Origin: Larix sibirica | Lineage: Eukaryota; Streptophyta; Pinopsida; Pinales; Pinaceae | NCBI GenBank assembly: GCA_004151065.3 | Contig: NWUY0300079028.1 | Location: 1 to 15,316, forward strand | DNA: 15,316 nucleotides | Direction: 5' to 3' | Part shown: piece by piece, positions 8,991 to 15,316 of the stretch | Position numbering within the stretch: position 1 is the first letter of the stretch | How the letters are laid out: each line of letters opens with the position of its first letter | The notes under the pieces: generated by a model | Database searches by the model: none | What the model saw: only the letters and a program-made list of their open reading frames with translations | What the model was told of the DNA's origin: nothing | Made by a program: the position numbers and the translations under genes

Positions 8991-9245
8991 TTGGCTTCTT
9001 TCCCCCCATATGGAATGTTTATTTTGAGAGAGTTCAAAAGCCTTTCAGAAATAATATGAGGGATATTACCCTTACTGTCTTTGACCTTAAAAAGTCTCTC
9101 TCTCACACTCTGCCCCAAGGAGAGCACAGCCAGCTGCTTTTAGCCCTAGCCATTCTCCGGAGGACATTATCAGGCTCAGCATTGGCAGATTGGTGGTAGT
9201 TGACAGGGATGAGGTTCCTCTTCTAACTCTAACATTGACCAGTGT
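8940..9245. other. Unclassified coding-like block, strand uncertain
   Basis: This stretch is compositionally different from its AT-rich surroundings. On the minus strand, one frame (about 9230-9100) reads TNLPMLSLIMSSGEWLGLKA, and a neighbouring frame (9127 to about 8950) reads VKDSKGNIPHIISERLLNSL. On the plus strand, frames containing IGPLASFPPYGMFILREF and then LLLALAILRRTLSGSALADW are equally long. A frame change near 9060-9100 is needed on either strand. I do not recognise a family. It could be a decayed transposon segment or a relic exon. Confidence 0.3.
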
Positions 9246-9639
9246 GTTTGTCATAGCAAAAGCATGCTCTAAAAGATATAAATAAGAATATATGTTTTGA
9301 TAAATTGATTGGATGATATGAATGAGGAGAGCCCCAAGTATAAATATACTCAAAAGGGTACCTTTATGAAGAGTCATGCCTTTTAATTCGTAGGCATTTT
9401 ATCTTTTATTAATTAATAATGTTTTATTATTAGTTGTCTAATTTTACTATTATATGTGTTACATTATTAGAAGACTTTAAAGTTTATTCCCATTACAGTG
9501 TTGCTCTTCCTTGGCATCCCTAGTCCTTGTTAATCTTTGGAGAACATTTTCTGGCACAGCACTGCTGCTGGGGTGGTTCCTTCTGATGTATCATCTTCTT
9601 CACTTTTCAAGGTTTACCTTCTTCTGATGTATTATTTTT
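9246..9639. other. AT-rich spacer, possible gypsy 3' portion
   Basis: TTATTAAT-rich DNA around 9400-9480. From about 9490 to 9639 the minus strand has Glu/Ser/Thr-rich codons without the integrase core that should follow the zinc finger. The gypsy copy seems to be deleted or too decayed here. A short imperfect repeat (CCTTCTGATGTAT near 9580 and CTTCTTCTGATGTAT near 9619) is present. Confidence 0.35.
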
Positions 9640-9811
9640 ATTTGAAATATCTAGGGGACTGAGTAAACCTGGTCGTAAAGTGTTTTCATTTTTTTGTCTT
9701 TGGCATAGCTCACATTCTGCTATATATCCTTGAATGTCTTTGTGCATACCTTTCCAGTGTAATTATTACTAAGCATTGTAGTAACTCTTGAAAAAACCTA
9801 TATGTCCTGCA
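9640..9811 (-). pseudogene. Gypsy integrase zinc-binding domain, C-terminal part
   Basis: One minus-strand frame reads AGHIGFFKSYYNA, then three consecutive stops, then HWKGMHKDIQGYIAECELCQ and GLLSPLDIS. This is the H2C2 zinc finger that precedes the integrase core in Ty3/gypsy elements. The Cys pair (C-x2-C) is encoded at 9714-9703 and a His at 9804-9802. The domain is cut from its first part by the miniature element at 9812-10052. Stops make it dead, and the catalytic DDE core is missing. Confidence 0.85.
9804..9811. repeat. 8-bp target duplication GTCCTGCA, left
   Basis: Identical to 10053-10060 on the other side of the 241-bp insert. Eight bases is the hallmark length for hAT transposons. 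Confidence 0.88.
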
Positions 9812-10052
9812 CTATGCTGTTGGAAGTGGGGAGCAGGAGCAGGAGCAGGGAGCGGGAGCGGAGCAAAAAGTGAAATTTTCAAAAGCTCCCATTTCAGGAG
9901 CGTTCCGGGAGCATTGATGGATTTATATCTAAAAAACATGTAGGATGTTGAATTAGCTATAGAAAACATGGATTAAACCATATAACATCAATCATCTAGC
10001 TCCCGAAGGGAGCAAGAGCGAGGGGGGGTGGGGGTGCTCTCCCACGGCAGAG
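9812..10052. mobile_element. hAT-like miniature transposon (MITE), 241 bp
   Basis: The insert is bounded by a perfect 8-bp target duplication. Its ends form an imperfect inverted repeat: CTATGCTGTTGGA on the left and, as reverse complement of the right, CTCTGCCGTGGGA, with 10 of 13 bases matching. It carries no transposase. Near the left end, GGAGC occurs six times in 35 bases (9830-9864); further GGAGC or GCTCC copies occur at about 9885-9912 and near the right end. Clustered short subterminal repeats are typical hAT transposase-binding regions. It splits a gypsy integrase codon series that reads across the junction in frame if one duplication copy is counted, so it landed in a pre-existing gypsy copy. 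The autonomous partner is not in the window. Confidence 0.85.
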
Positions 10053-10060
10053 GTCCTGCA
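10053..10060. repeat. 8-bp target duplication GTCCTGCA, right
   Basis: Second copy of the duplicated target, in codons for the integrase zinc finger. Confidence 0.88.
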
Positions 10061-10200
10061 GATAGAGAATCATGAACTTTTTTCAATGCTCTTATTTTAA
10101 ACTTTGAAGATGAGGGCAGATAGATTATTCTTTTGTAACAAGGAATGCCGTTCTTCCATGCAAACATTGGGTTCTGCCCTATCTTGTTGAATATGGTGCA
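10053..10200 (-). pseudogene. Gypsy integrase N-terminal part
   Basis: The minus strand encodes IIYLPSSSKFKIRALKKVHD followed by SLSAG up to the insertion point. This corresponds to the segment leading into the H2C2 finger of gypsy integrases, including the first zinc-binding His (in VHD). Its continuation is on the far side of the inserted MITE at 9811 and below. Confidence 0.8.
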
Positions 10201-10242
10201 TGTGTTAAGGTTCCTTAATACTCAGTTCAGATGTTGTCACCA

Positions 10243-10373
10243 ATCTGGAATTAATACTGATATTGTGCAAACCAACATATCTAACAATCTGGAATTAATA
10301 CTGTTATTGTGCAAACCAACATCTCTAATAATCTGGAATTAATACTGATATTGTGCAAACCGACATCTCTTCA
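10243..10373. repeat. 44-bp tandem repeat, three copies
   Basis: Units start at 10243, 10287 and 10331 with ATCTGGAATTAATACTG and run to ACATCTCTAA-like ends. They differ at only a few bases. The unit lies in the linker between RNase H and integrase (minus strand CTISVLIPD in each copy). Because 44 is not a multiple of three, each added copy shifts the frame. Confidence 0.93.
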
Positions 10374-10645
10374 TCTTTTCATGGCAATGCCTCTGCCACT
10401 ACATTGTCATTTCCTTTTTTGTGTGATTTCAAAATCAAAAGTTGCAATCTTCTCTATCCATTTTTCTTGTTCTGTGGTTAAACTTTTCTGTTGTAATAAA
10501 TACTGAAGACTGTTGTTTGTGTGGATTTGGAACTTGCTTCCTCAAAGAAATTGGCACCACTTAGCTAATGCATTTATGATGGCTAACATCTCATTCTCAG
10601 AAGTGGATTTCAAGCTTTCTCTTGAATTGATTTTGTTGCTTTCAA
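10374..10645 (-). pseudogene. Gypsy RNase H domain remnant
   Basis: Minus-strand reading gives KSTSENEMLAIINALAKW, then a stop, then KFQIHTNNSLQYLLQQKSL, EKWIEKIATFDFEIT, and in another frame NDNVVAEAL. These are the gypsy RNase H blocks in order: the E-rich helix, the HTD-type catalytic stretch with Asp replaced by Asn (HTN), and the final N-VADALS-like motif. A frameshift and stops show it is inactive. Confidence 0.87.
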
Positions 10646-10696
10646 ACACTGTTGGCTGTCCTTGCATAATTGCATTAGCACTGCCCCAATTCCGAA

Positions 10697-11700
10697 TCAT
10701 GAAGATTCACACTCTGCTATGAAGGGTTTTGAGAAATTTAGAGTAGCCAAGACAGGGGTAGAGTACATTACTTTCTTCAAGGATTCAAAACATTTTTCTA
10801 CAATATCATTCCACTGAAAAGAGTTTTCCTTTAGCTTTGAAAGCTCAGCTACCAGCTGTGCATAATTTTTGACAAATCTTTGGTGATACCTGTTAGTTGC
10901 AAGAATCCCCTTAATATAGATATGTTCTTTGGTTTTCGCCATTTTGTGATTTCCTTGACTTTGCTTGGATCAGCTTTGCCTCCTCTCTTTGAAATGATAT
11001 GACCTAGATATTCCAAATTTCCAACTCTTTCTTGTCAAACAAACATTTTGATTTTTTTGCATAGAATTGGTTATCTCCTGGGATGGTTAGTTCTTGTTCA
11101 ATATGTTTGAACTTTGAGATGCTCCTTCTAGGTTTTGTTGTAGATGAGAATATCGTCAAAGAATACAAGTACGAACTTCCTTGAGTAAGGACCAAAAAAA
11201 TCTGTTCATCATGGCTTCAAAAGTTGCTAGCGTATTAGTTGGGCCGAAAGGAATCACTTTGAACTGGTAATGACCTGCATGTGTCTGAACATTGACTTAT
11301 CAATGTGTTCCAATTTTCAATGAATCTGAAAATATCCTGATCTTAGGTCTAATTTTGAAATAGACTTAACACTGTGTAGTTCATCCAGCATTTTGTCTAT
11401 AAATGGAATGGGAAATTTGACTTTTAATCTAATTTTGTCCAATCCTAAAATGACCAGAGCAGCATACAGACTTCTGCTTTTCACCATGACCCCACACCTT
11501 AGGATATCTTGAAGCAACCTTGCAATTTCAGTATTATAATGATATGGCTATTAATAAAGCTTGACATTGACTAGTGTTGCACCCACTTTCACTCGATCAC
11601 ATGTTCATGATTTGCTCTGGTGGTAATTTCATGGGTATATCCTTAAATATCTCTTTATGTTTTTCAATAATTTTTTGTATTTCTGGCTTTGGGGCACATA
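10697..11700 (-). pseudogene. Gypsy reverse transcriptase remnant
   Basis: The linker motif KPEIQKIIEKHKEIFKDIP (about 11690-11630) is followed by KSRSLYAALVIL, KFPIPFIDKMLDELH and SKLDLRSGYFQIH (to 11317). Next, the catalytic block VFFDDILIY lies at about 11169-11143 with both Asp residues preserved. NQFYAKKSKCLF, EYLGHIIS, RFVKNYAQLVAEL and FSKPFIAECE follow down to 10697. All are gypsy RT and connection motifs in the normal order. They lie in several frames, separated by frameshifts and small gaps, so no functional protein could be made. Confidence 0.92.
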
Positions 11701-12175
11701 TTAGGTCCACCTATATTGCCTCCATTCAATAGCACTGTGCTAGGTATGAGGGAGCTCCTTTTTGAATTAACTTTTCCTCATCTGATTCTACTTCTGTTTC
11801 TTCATTAGTATTTCTGCCTTTCATCTAAGTCATCTATACCTATTTCCAGTTCCTCCCTTCATTTGGCTTCGCACTTACAATTTTTGTATCTTACATATGT
11901 GTCCTGCACTCCATTTCTCAATGCATTTTGTACATTTCACTTCATTTATTCTTAATGCTTCTAAGTTTTATTGCTTATTTTCTTCCCTTAGGTGTGGTAG
12001 AATATATCTCAATTTTTCTTCATTCAATGTTTGGAGGGTTGTTTTTTACTAGGATAGCTTCTGTCATAGGTTTGGCGTGAATTGGTAAGCTCAAATTCTG
12101 CAATTTTTTCCTTTTGTCTGCCTTCATCCATGGTTTTAATACTATGCATCTGGAATCCCTCCCTTATATGCATCT
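11701..12175 (-). pseudogene. Gypsy gag C-terminal remnant with zinc knuckle
   Basis: At 11934-11893 the minus strand encodes CTKCIEKWSAGHIC. This matches the plant gypsy gag knuckle, in which C-x2-C is followed by KW and GH-x-C. Upstream (11935-12175) the reading is broken. Between this and RT at about 11690 there is an acidic stretch (ETEVESDEEK) but no recognisable aspartic protease (DTG-type) motif, so that part is deleted or badly decayed. Confidence 0.72.
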
Positions 12176-12264
12176 AAGTTGCACAATATGGGGAAAGGTG
12201 TACGAGTTTCCAAAACGGGAACATGCTAAAAACGTGGCTGCTCAAAAATTTGGTAATGGGGTAA
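12176..12264. other. Short spacer between gypsy and LINE
   Basis: About 90 bp containing GGGGAAAGGTGTACGAG and AAAACGGGAACATGC. It is GC-richer than its surroundings and vaguely like the GGGA-rich segment at 5831-6330. The origin is unknown. Confidence 0.3.
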
Positions 12265-13346
12265 CAGTTTAGTTTTCTTGAGGGTAGACAGATCCATGAA
12301 GTCATTGGAGCTGCTCAGGAAGGACTCCACAGCATAAAGACCAAAAAAATTAAAGGGGCTGTGGTCAAAATCAATCTCTCTAAAGCCTATAATCGTGTCA
12401 ATTGGATTTACAGTCGTCTTCTCCTAACTCATCTGGGATTTGAAGTTGCCTTTATAAAAATTGGGTCATGAGTTGCATTCTTTCGGTCTCCTTCGTGGTG
12501 TTGATAAATGGAGCAGCATCCGCCTTCTTTTATGCAGAGAGAGGTCTTCGACTCTTCGTCAAGGTTGTCCTTTGTCACCTCTGCCGTTTCTCTTGGAAGC
12601 AGGACTTAGCAGATCTCTAGGGAATGCAAAGAGGTCTGGGAGCTTCAATGGTATACAGATTTCCCACATCCTGCATATCTCTCACTTGTTATTTGTCCAT
12701 GATATCTTAATTTTCAGTGACGGTTCCAGGCGAGACATGGAAAAACCTGATAAGCATACTGGAATTATTCAGTTGTGCCACAGGTATGATAATAAATGAC
12801 AGGAAATCTTCCTTTTCTTGTCTGAATATGGAAGAAGAGGAAGAAAGATATATTCTCTCTAAGCTGCCATTCATGAAGTCAGATTTCGATGCTGGATTCA
12901 AATATCTGGGTTTCCACTTAAAGCCAAACAATTACAGAAAGGAGGATTGGATGTGGTTAATTGCAAAACTTTGAAAAAAACTGCAATCATGGAGCCATAA
13001 GTGGCTTTCAAAAGCTGGAAGATTGGTATTAGTAAAATCGGGGTTGGAAGCAATCCCAGTCCACTGGATGTCACTTGCCTGGATCCTGAAAGGTGTTTTG
13101 GAAAAAATTCGCAGACTGTGCTTTTCTTTTCTATGGAGGGGGCGTAAGGAACACCAAGTCCTTCCTTGGGTACGATGGGCAAGGATTGCTGCTCCCAAAG
13201 CTTTGGGCGGATGCATATTAAAGAACATCTTTCTGTTCTCAAAAGCTCTCACGGCCAAAGGAGTTTGGAGATTGATTTTTACCCAGAGTCTTTGGACTGA
13301 TGTTATCTCTCAGAAATACATTGCTCCTGCCTCCTTAGAAGACTAG
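12265..13346 (+). pseudogene. LINE reverse transcriptase domain
   Basis: Frame 12265-12471 holds EGRQIHEVIGAAQEGLHS and AVVKINLSKAYNRVNW, with the catalytic Asp of the usual K-D-K-AYD block changed to Asn at two places. After a shift comes LRQGCPLSP, then LLFVHDILIFSDG. The active-site box at 12692-12703 reads FVHD where the family has FADD or YADD, so one catalytic Asp is lost. Then come GMIINDRKSSFSC, FKYLGFHL, KWLSKAGRLVLVKSGLEAIP, FLWRGRKEHQVLPWVRW and ALGGCILKNIFLFSKAL, ending at a stop at about 13344. These motifs are typical of plant LINE RT and its thumb and connector. Confidence 0.92.
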
Positions 13347-14140
13347 ATTCATTCCCAAAACAAAAGGCAGGCCAACATTTCTATTATCTGCAAGGCTATC
13401 CTGCACTCTTTTGATCTTATTGGGAACAATCTAGCTTGGCGAGTTGGTAATGGTCGAAAATTTCGAATAGGCTTGGACCCATCGCCGGGCAGTGGGAGGA
13501 CACACCTCCTGTCAGAGGCTATGCTCAACACTCTTCATGATCAGGGTATCTTTCATCCCCATTAGGTGGCAGATCCCACTTCCACGAATCTATGGCATCA
13601 AGGGTGGTTCTCGGCTGCACGGCTTGGACTAATCGAAGAGGATGCCAAGGTATAGATTAATTATATCTCGGCACTTGGTTGCTCTCATATCAGGCTTTCT
13701 GACAAGGACGATGAATTAATTTGGGATAAGAATCCGTCTGGTGCATATACCCCAAAAATGGGCTATATTCAGCTCAACAATGAATTAGTCAACAAAGAAG
13801 CCAAATGGTGGTGGAAATGTCTATGGAAACTCGAATGCCCATCCAAAGCCAGGTTACTAATGTGGTGTGTGCTGGAAAATAAGGTTCCAACTTGGAACCA
13901 CCTGTTTCTTACTTGTTCTTTCACAAAGAAGGTATGGTGAGAAAGCGAAAAACTTTTGGCGCAGGAATGTTTATGGCAAGGAAATAAAGTGGAGGATGCT
14001 CTAAAAAGTTGGCTTTGCGATCCTGCTAATCATCCCTTCAAAGCACTCCCACTAATCATAAGCTGGGTACTTTGGCTCTCTCCAGGATCAATTCAATTTT
14101 TCAAGACAAACTGCTAACTCCTGATCTAATAGCAGCGCAA
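13347..14140 (+). pseudogene. LINE connector and zf-RVT domain
   Basis: The frame of 12717 continues with stops near 13345, 13564 and 13653. It encodes NNLAWRVGNGRKFRIGLDP, then DDELIWDKNPSGAYTPKMGY, then WWWKCLWKLECPSKARLLMW. This is the zinc-binding RT-associated domain (zf-RVT) of plant LINEs. In the family, an interval with a Cys pair separates the N-rich end (TWNHL) from the HLFLTC segment. Here TWNHLFLTCSFTKKVW is continuous, so the middle with the CPLC-like Cys pair is deleted. A stop follows at 13938-13940. Confidence 0.85.
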
Positions 14141-14181
14141 GGGATTGCAATTTTCTCCTTTTTTCCTCGAGAAAATGGAGC

Positions 14182-14239
14182 TTGAAATATTACAGTCATT
14201 AGAGAGGAGATTGAAATATTACAGTCATTAGAGAGGAGA
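14182..14239. repeat. 29-bp tandem duplication within the LINE
   Basis: Two identical copies of a unit starting TTGAAATATTACAGTCATTA, at 14182 and 14211. Because 29 is not a multiple of three, it breaks the frame just before the RNase H domain. Confidence 0.93.
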
Positions 14240-14240
14240 A

Positions 14241-14661
14241 TATCAACAAACTTCAGCCTCGGGATTTCTTCAATGGGGCTTCTCAGGGAGATCCTCCTAC
14301 CTGTGGGGGCGTGGTGCTTTATATCTATCAGACTCATTTTTTCAAACTGATAACAGGACTGGGGGAAGGATCAAACAACTTTGCTGAGCTATTGTCACTT
14401 AAAATTCTTTTATTTTTTGCTTTGGAGAAAGGTTGCAGAAATATCCAAATCTTTGGGGACTCTATGTTGGTCATTAATTGGGTAAAGGAAGTTCAGCGTT
14501 GCCACAACCTTCGACTGTCAACATTATTGGATGAAGTTTTATTCATTAAAAGGAACTTTGACACATGCTGTGTTCATCATGTCTACAAGGAACACAACCA
14601 GGATGCAGATTCCCTTTCTAAAGAGGGTCTTCAGCTGCTCACGGACAATGGCACATCTTGA
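14241..14661 (+). pseudogene. LINE RNase H domain (RVT_3 type)
   Basis: The frame reads FFNGASQGDPPTCGGVVLYI, then GLGEGSNNFAELLSLKILL, IQIFGDSMLVINWVKEV and HNQDADSLSKEGLQL, ending TGA at 14659-14661. The RNase H catalytic positions can be placed. The first Asp (FDGAS in the family) is Asn at 14272-14274; Glu in FAELL (14386-14388), Asp in GDS (14458-14460) and Asp in DADSLS are present. The domain is otherwise intact in one frame, but the first-Asp change should inactivate it. Confidence 0.9.
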
Positions 14662-14960
14662 AATCCATCAATGATGAACACTTTGAAGCCTATCACGAGG
14701 GTCCCGGGAATCCCAGGAATCTAATTTTTGTTTTATATATCAGCTTACTTTTCACAAGCTCTTATGATAGTATTTCAAACCCTGTGGAACATAGTATATC
14801 TCTGTGACTACTATCAGCAGTCCTGTACATGCTCATCTCAAAGTATACTTGCTCAGACATAATTTTTTGGATCAGCAAGCTTTTGACCTGTCTTTATCAG
14901 GAATATATGCCTTCAAGCATATATATACACAATCTAATTTTATTTTTGGTAATAAAATTA
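14662..14960 (+). other. Probable LINE 3' UTR
   Basis: AT-rich DNA after the RNase H stop. It ends near GGTAATAAAATTATG (14949-14963), which supplies an AATAAA. No other gene is seen. The short open frame at 14804-15028 runs into the AT repeat and is not credible. Confidence 0.5.
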
Positions 14961-14976
14961 TGATTTTTTTCACGGA

Positions 14977-14995
14977 ATATATATATATATATATA
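14977..14995. repeat. AT dinucleotide microsatellite
   Basis: An uninterrupted AT run of 19 bases shortly after the probable LINE 3' end. Confidence 0.9.
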
Positions 14996-15316
14996 ATGTT
15001 CTATCCTATAAGTAGCACATTATATTGAAAATTTGAAAGAAAGCATTATAAATAAACAAGCAAAAACATTTAAATGACAAGCAATGTTCCACCATCACTT
15101 ATATTGGGATCCTCATCATTAGTATCACTTGTTGCCTCCTTGTCTAGCCTTTGCCTCTACCTCGATCCTCTGGGGACATTAGTCAACACCATCCATTTTT
15201 TATGAAACTACCTGTTACGTGATACCAGTACCAGCGCACCTACAGAGGTGCCCCAGGGAGAGGGGGTCATTTTCTAGACCAAGAGGGGTGTTTAGCCAGC
15301 TTTTTCTGAGTGGGGG
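14996..15316. other. Unrecognised DNA to window end
   Basis: AT-rich to about 15080, then more mixed. The last 100 bp contain GGGG/CCCC-rich words. A minus-strand reading at about 15165-15075 is rich in Asp, Gly and Arg but is broken by stops. No element or exon could be assigned. Confidence 0.35.

Larger units (their letters stand above)
9640..12175 (-). mobile_element. Decayed Ty3/gypsy retrotransposon, internal part
   Basis: Reading down the minus strand, the order is gag zinc knuckle (about 11934-11893), pol linker and RT (about 11670-10950), RNase H (about 10640-10380), and integrase zinc-binding domain (about 10190-9650). This is the gypsy order, RT then RNase H then integrase. No LTRs were found, the protease is not recognisable between gag and RT, and the integrase core is absent. 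Many frameshifts and stops are present. The integrase part is interrupted by a 241-bp element at 9812-10052. The knuckle and linker style resemble plant chromoviruses, but no chromodomain is visible, so the clade is only a guess. Confidence 0.88.
12265..14960 (+). mobile_element. 5'-truncated plant LINE, ORF2 and 3' UTR
   Basis: Reverse transcriptase, zf-RVT and RNase H modules appear in the order of plant non-LTR retrotransposon ORF2 proteins. The endonuclease and the start of ORF2 are missing; similarity begins inside the first RT blocks, as expected for incomplete target-primed reverse transcription. Most of 12717-13940 is in one frame broken by single stops. After the RNase H stop (14659-14661), about 300 bp of AT-rich 3' UTR with an AATAAA at 14951-14956 precedes an AT dinucleotide run. 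The exact 3' end and target duplication are not certain. Confidence 0.9.

Noticed and set aside
9769-9969. Minus-strand frame with a Pro/Ala/Leu-rich repeat as a real protein
   Set aside because: The repeat is the GGAGC cluster of the MITE read in frame, and the end is the gypsy integrase relic.
10243-10373. 44-bp repeats, considered as a CRISPR array or satellite
   Set aside because: Only three directly abutting units, derived from gypsy pol sequence, with no spacers.
12898-13258. Minus-strand open frames over 100 codons
   Set aside because: They lie antisense to well-conserved LINE reverse transcriptase motifs and are shadows of that coding sequence.
3914-14960. The ORF1 relic at 3914 and the ORF2 relic at 12265 as one LINE split by later insertions
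   Set aside because: The interval contains a multi-exon host gene and unrelated DNA, and ORF2 is 5'-truncated in its own right, so two independent insertions are more likely.
15075-15165. Asp/Gly-rich minus-strand reading as a transposase start
   Set aside because: It is interrupted by stops and has no motif specific enough to support a family.

Overview
The window looks like nuclear DNA from a seed plant, most likely a gymnosperm such as a conifer. It has no operons, tRNA or rRNA genes. It is AT-rich and dominated by decayed retroelements of typical plant type: Ty1/copia-style LTRs with an initiator-Met tRNA primer site, a Ty3/gypsy pol, and plant LINEs with reverse transcriptase, zf-RVT and RNase H. 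One split host gene survives. The conifer assignment is an inference from the style of the LINE protein and the long repeat-filled interval beside the gene; it was not tested by any search.

Layout. 1-1035: unrecognised intergenic DNA. 1036-3359: a complete, non-autonomous, copia-like LTR element on the minus strand (LTRs of 668 and 682 bp, 964 bp of internal DNA without gag or pol), with matching 5-bp target duplications. 3914-4470: the broken end of a LINE ORF1 with a zinc knuckle. 4465-5176: a 356-bp unit duplicated in tandem. 5177-6708: unrecognised, with a GGGA/TCCC-rich stretch. 6728-6942: a plausible but unidentified terminal coding exon on the plus strand. 7014-7077: a perfect 31-bp tandem duplication.

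7717-8596, minus strand: the last three exons of a TBC-domain Rab GTPase-activating protein (Gyp1/TBC1D22 type). Splice sites are canonical and the frame is intact. The next exon upstream is not recognised in the remaining 6.7 kb, so either the gene has a very long intron filled with transposons or it is a truncated copy. 9640-12175, minus strand: a decayed Ty3/gypsy element (gag zinc knuckle, RT, RNase H, integrase zinc finger). Its integrase finger is split by a 241-bp hAT-like miniature element (9812-10052) with an 8-bp target duplication. 12265 to about 14960, plus strand: a 5'-truncated LINE ORF2 with mutated RT and RNase H active sites. The remainder is AT-rich or unrecognised.

The parts do not form one working system. 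The window reads as one probably functional gene end in a landscape of nested, dead transposons. The most informative structures are the two whole non-autonomous elements whose ends can be placed to the base (1041-3354 and 9812-10052). I found no convincing evidence of a new biological system.
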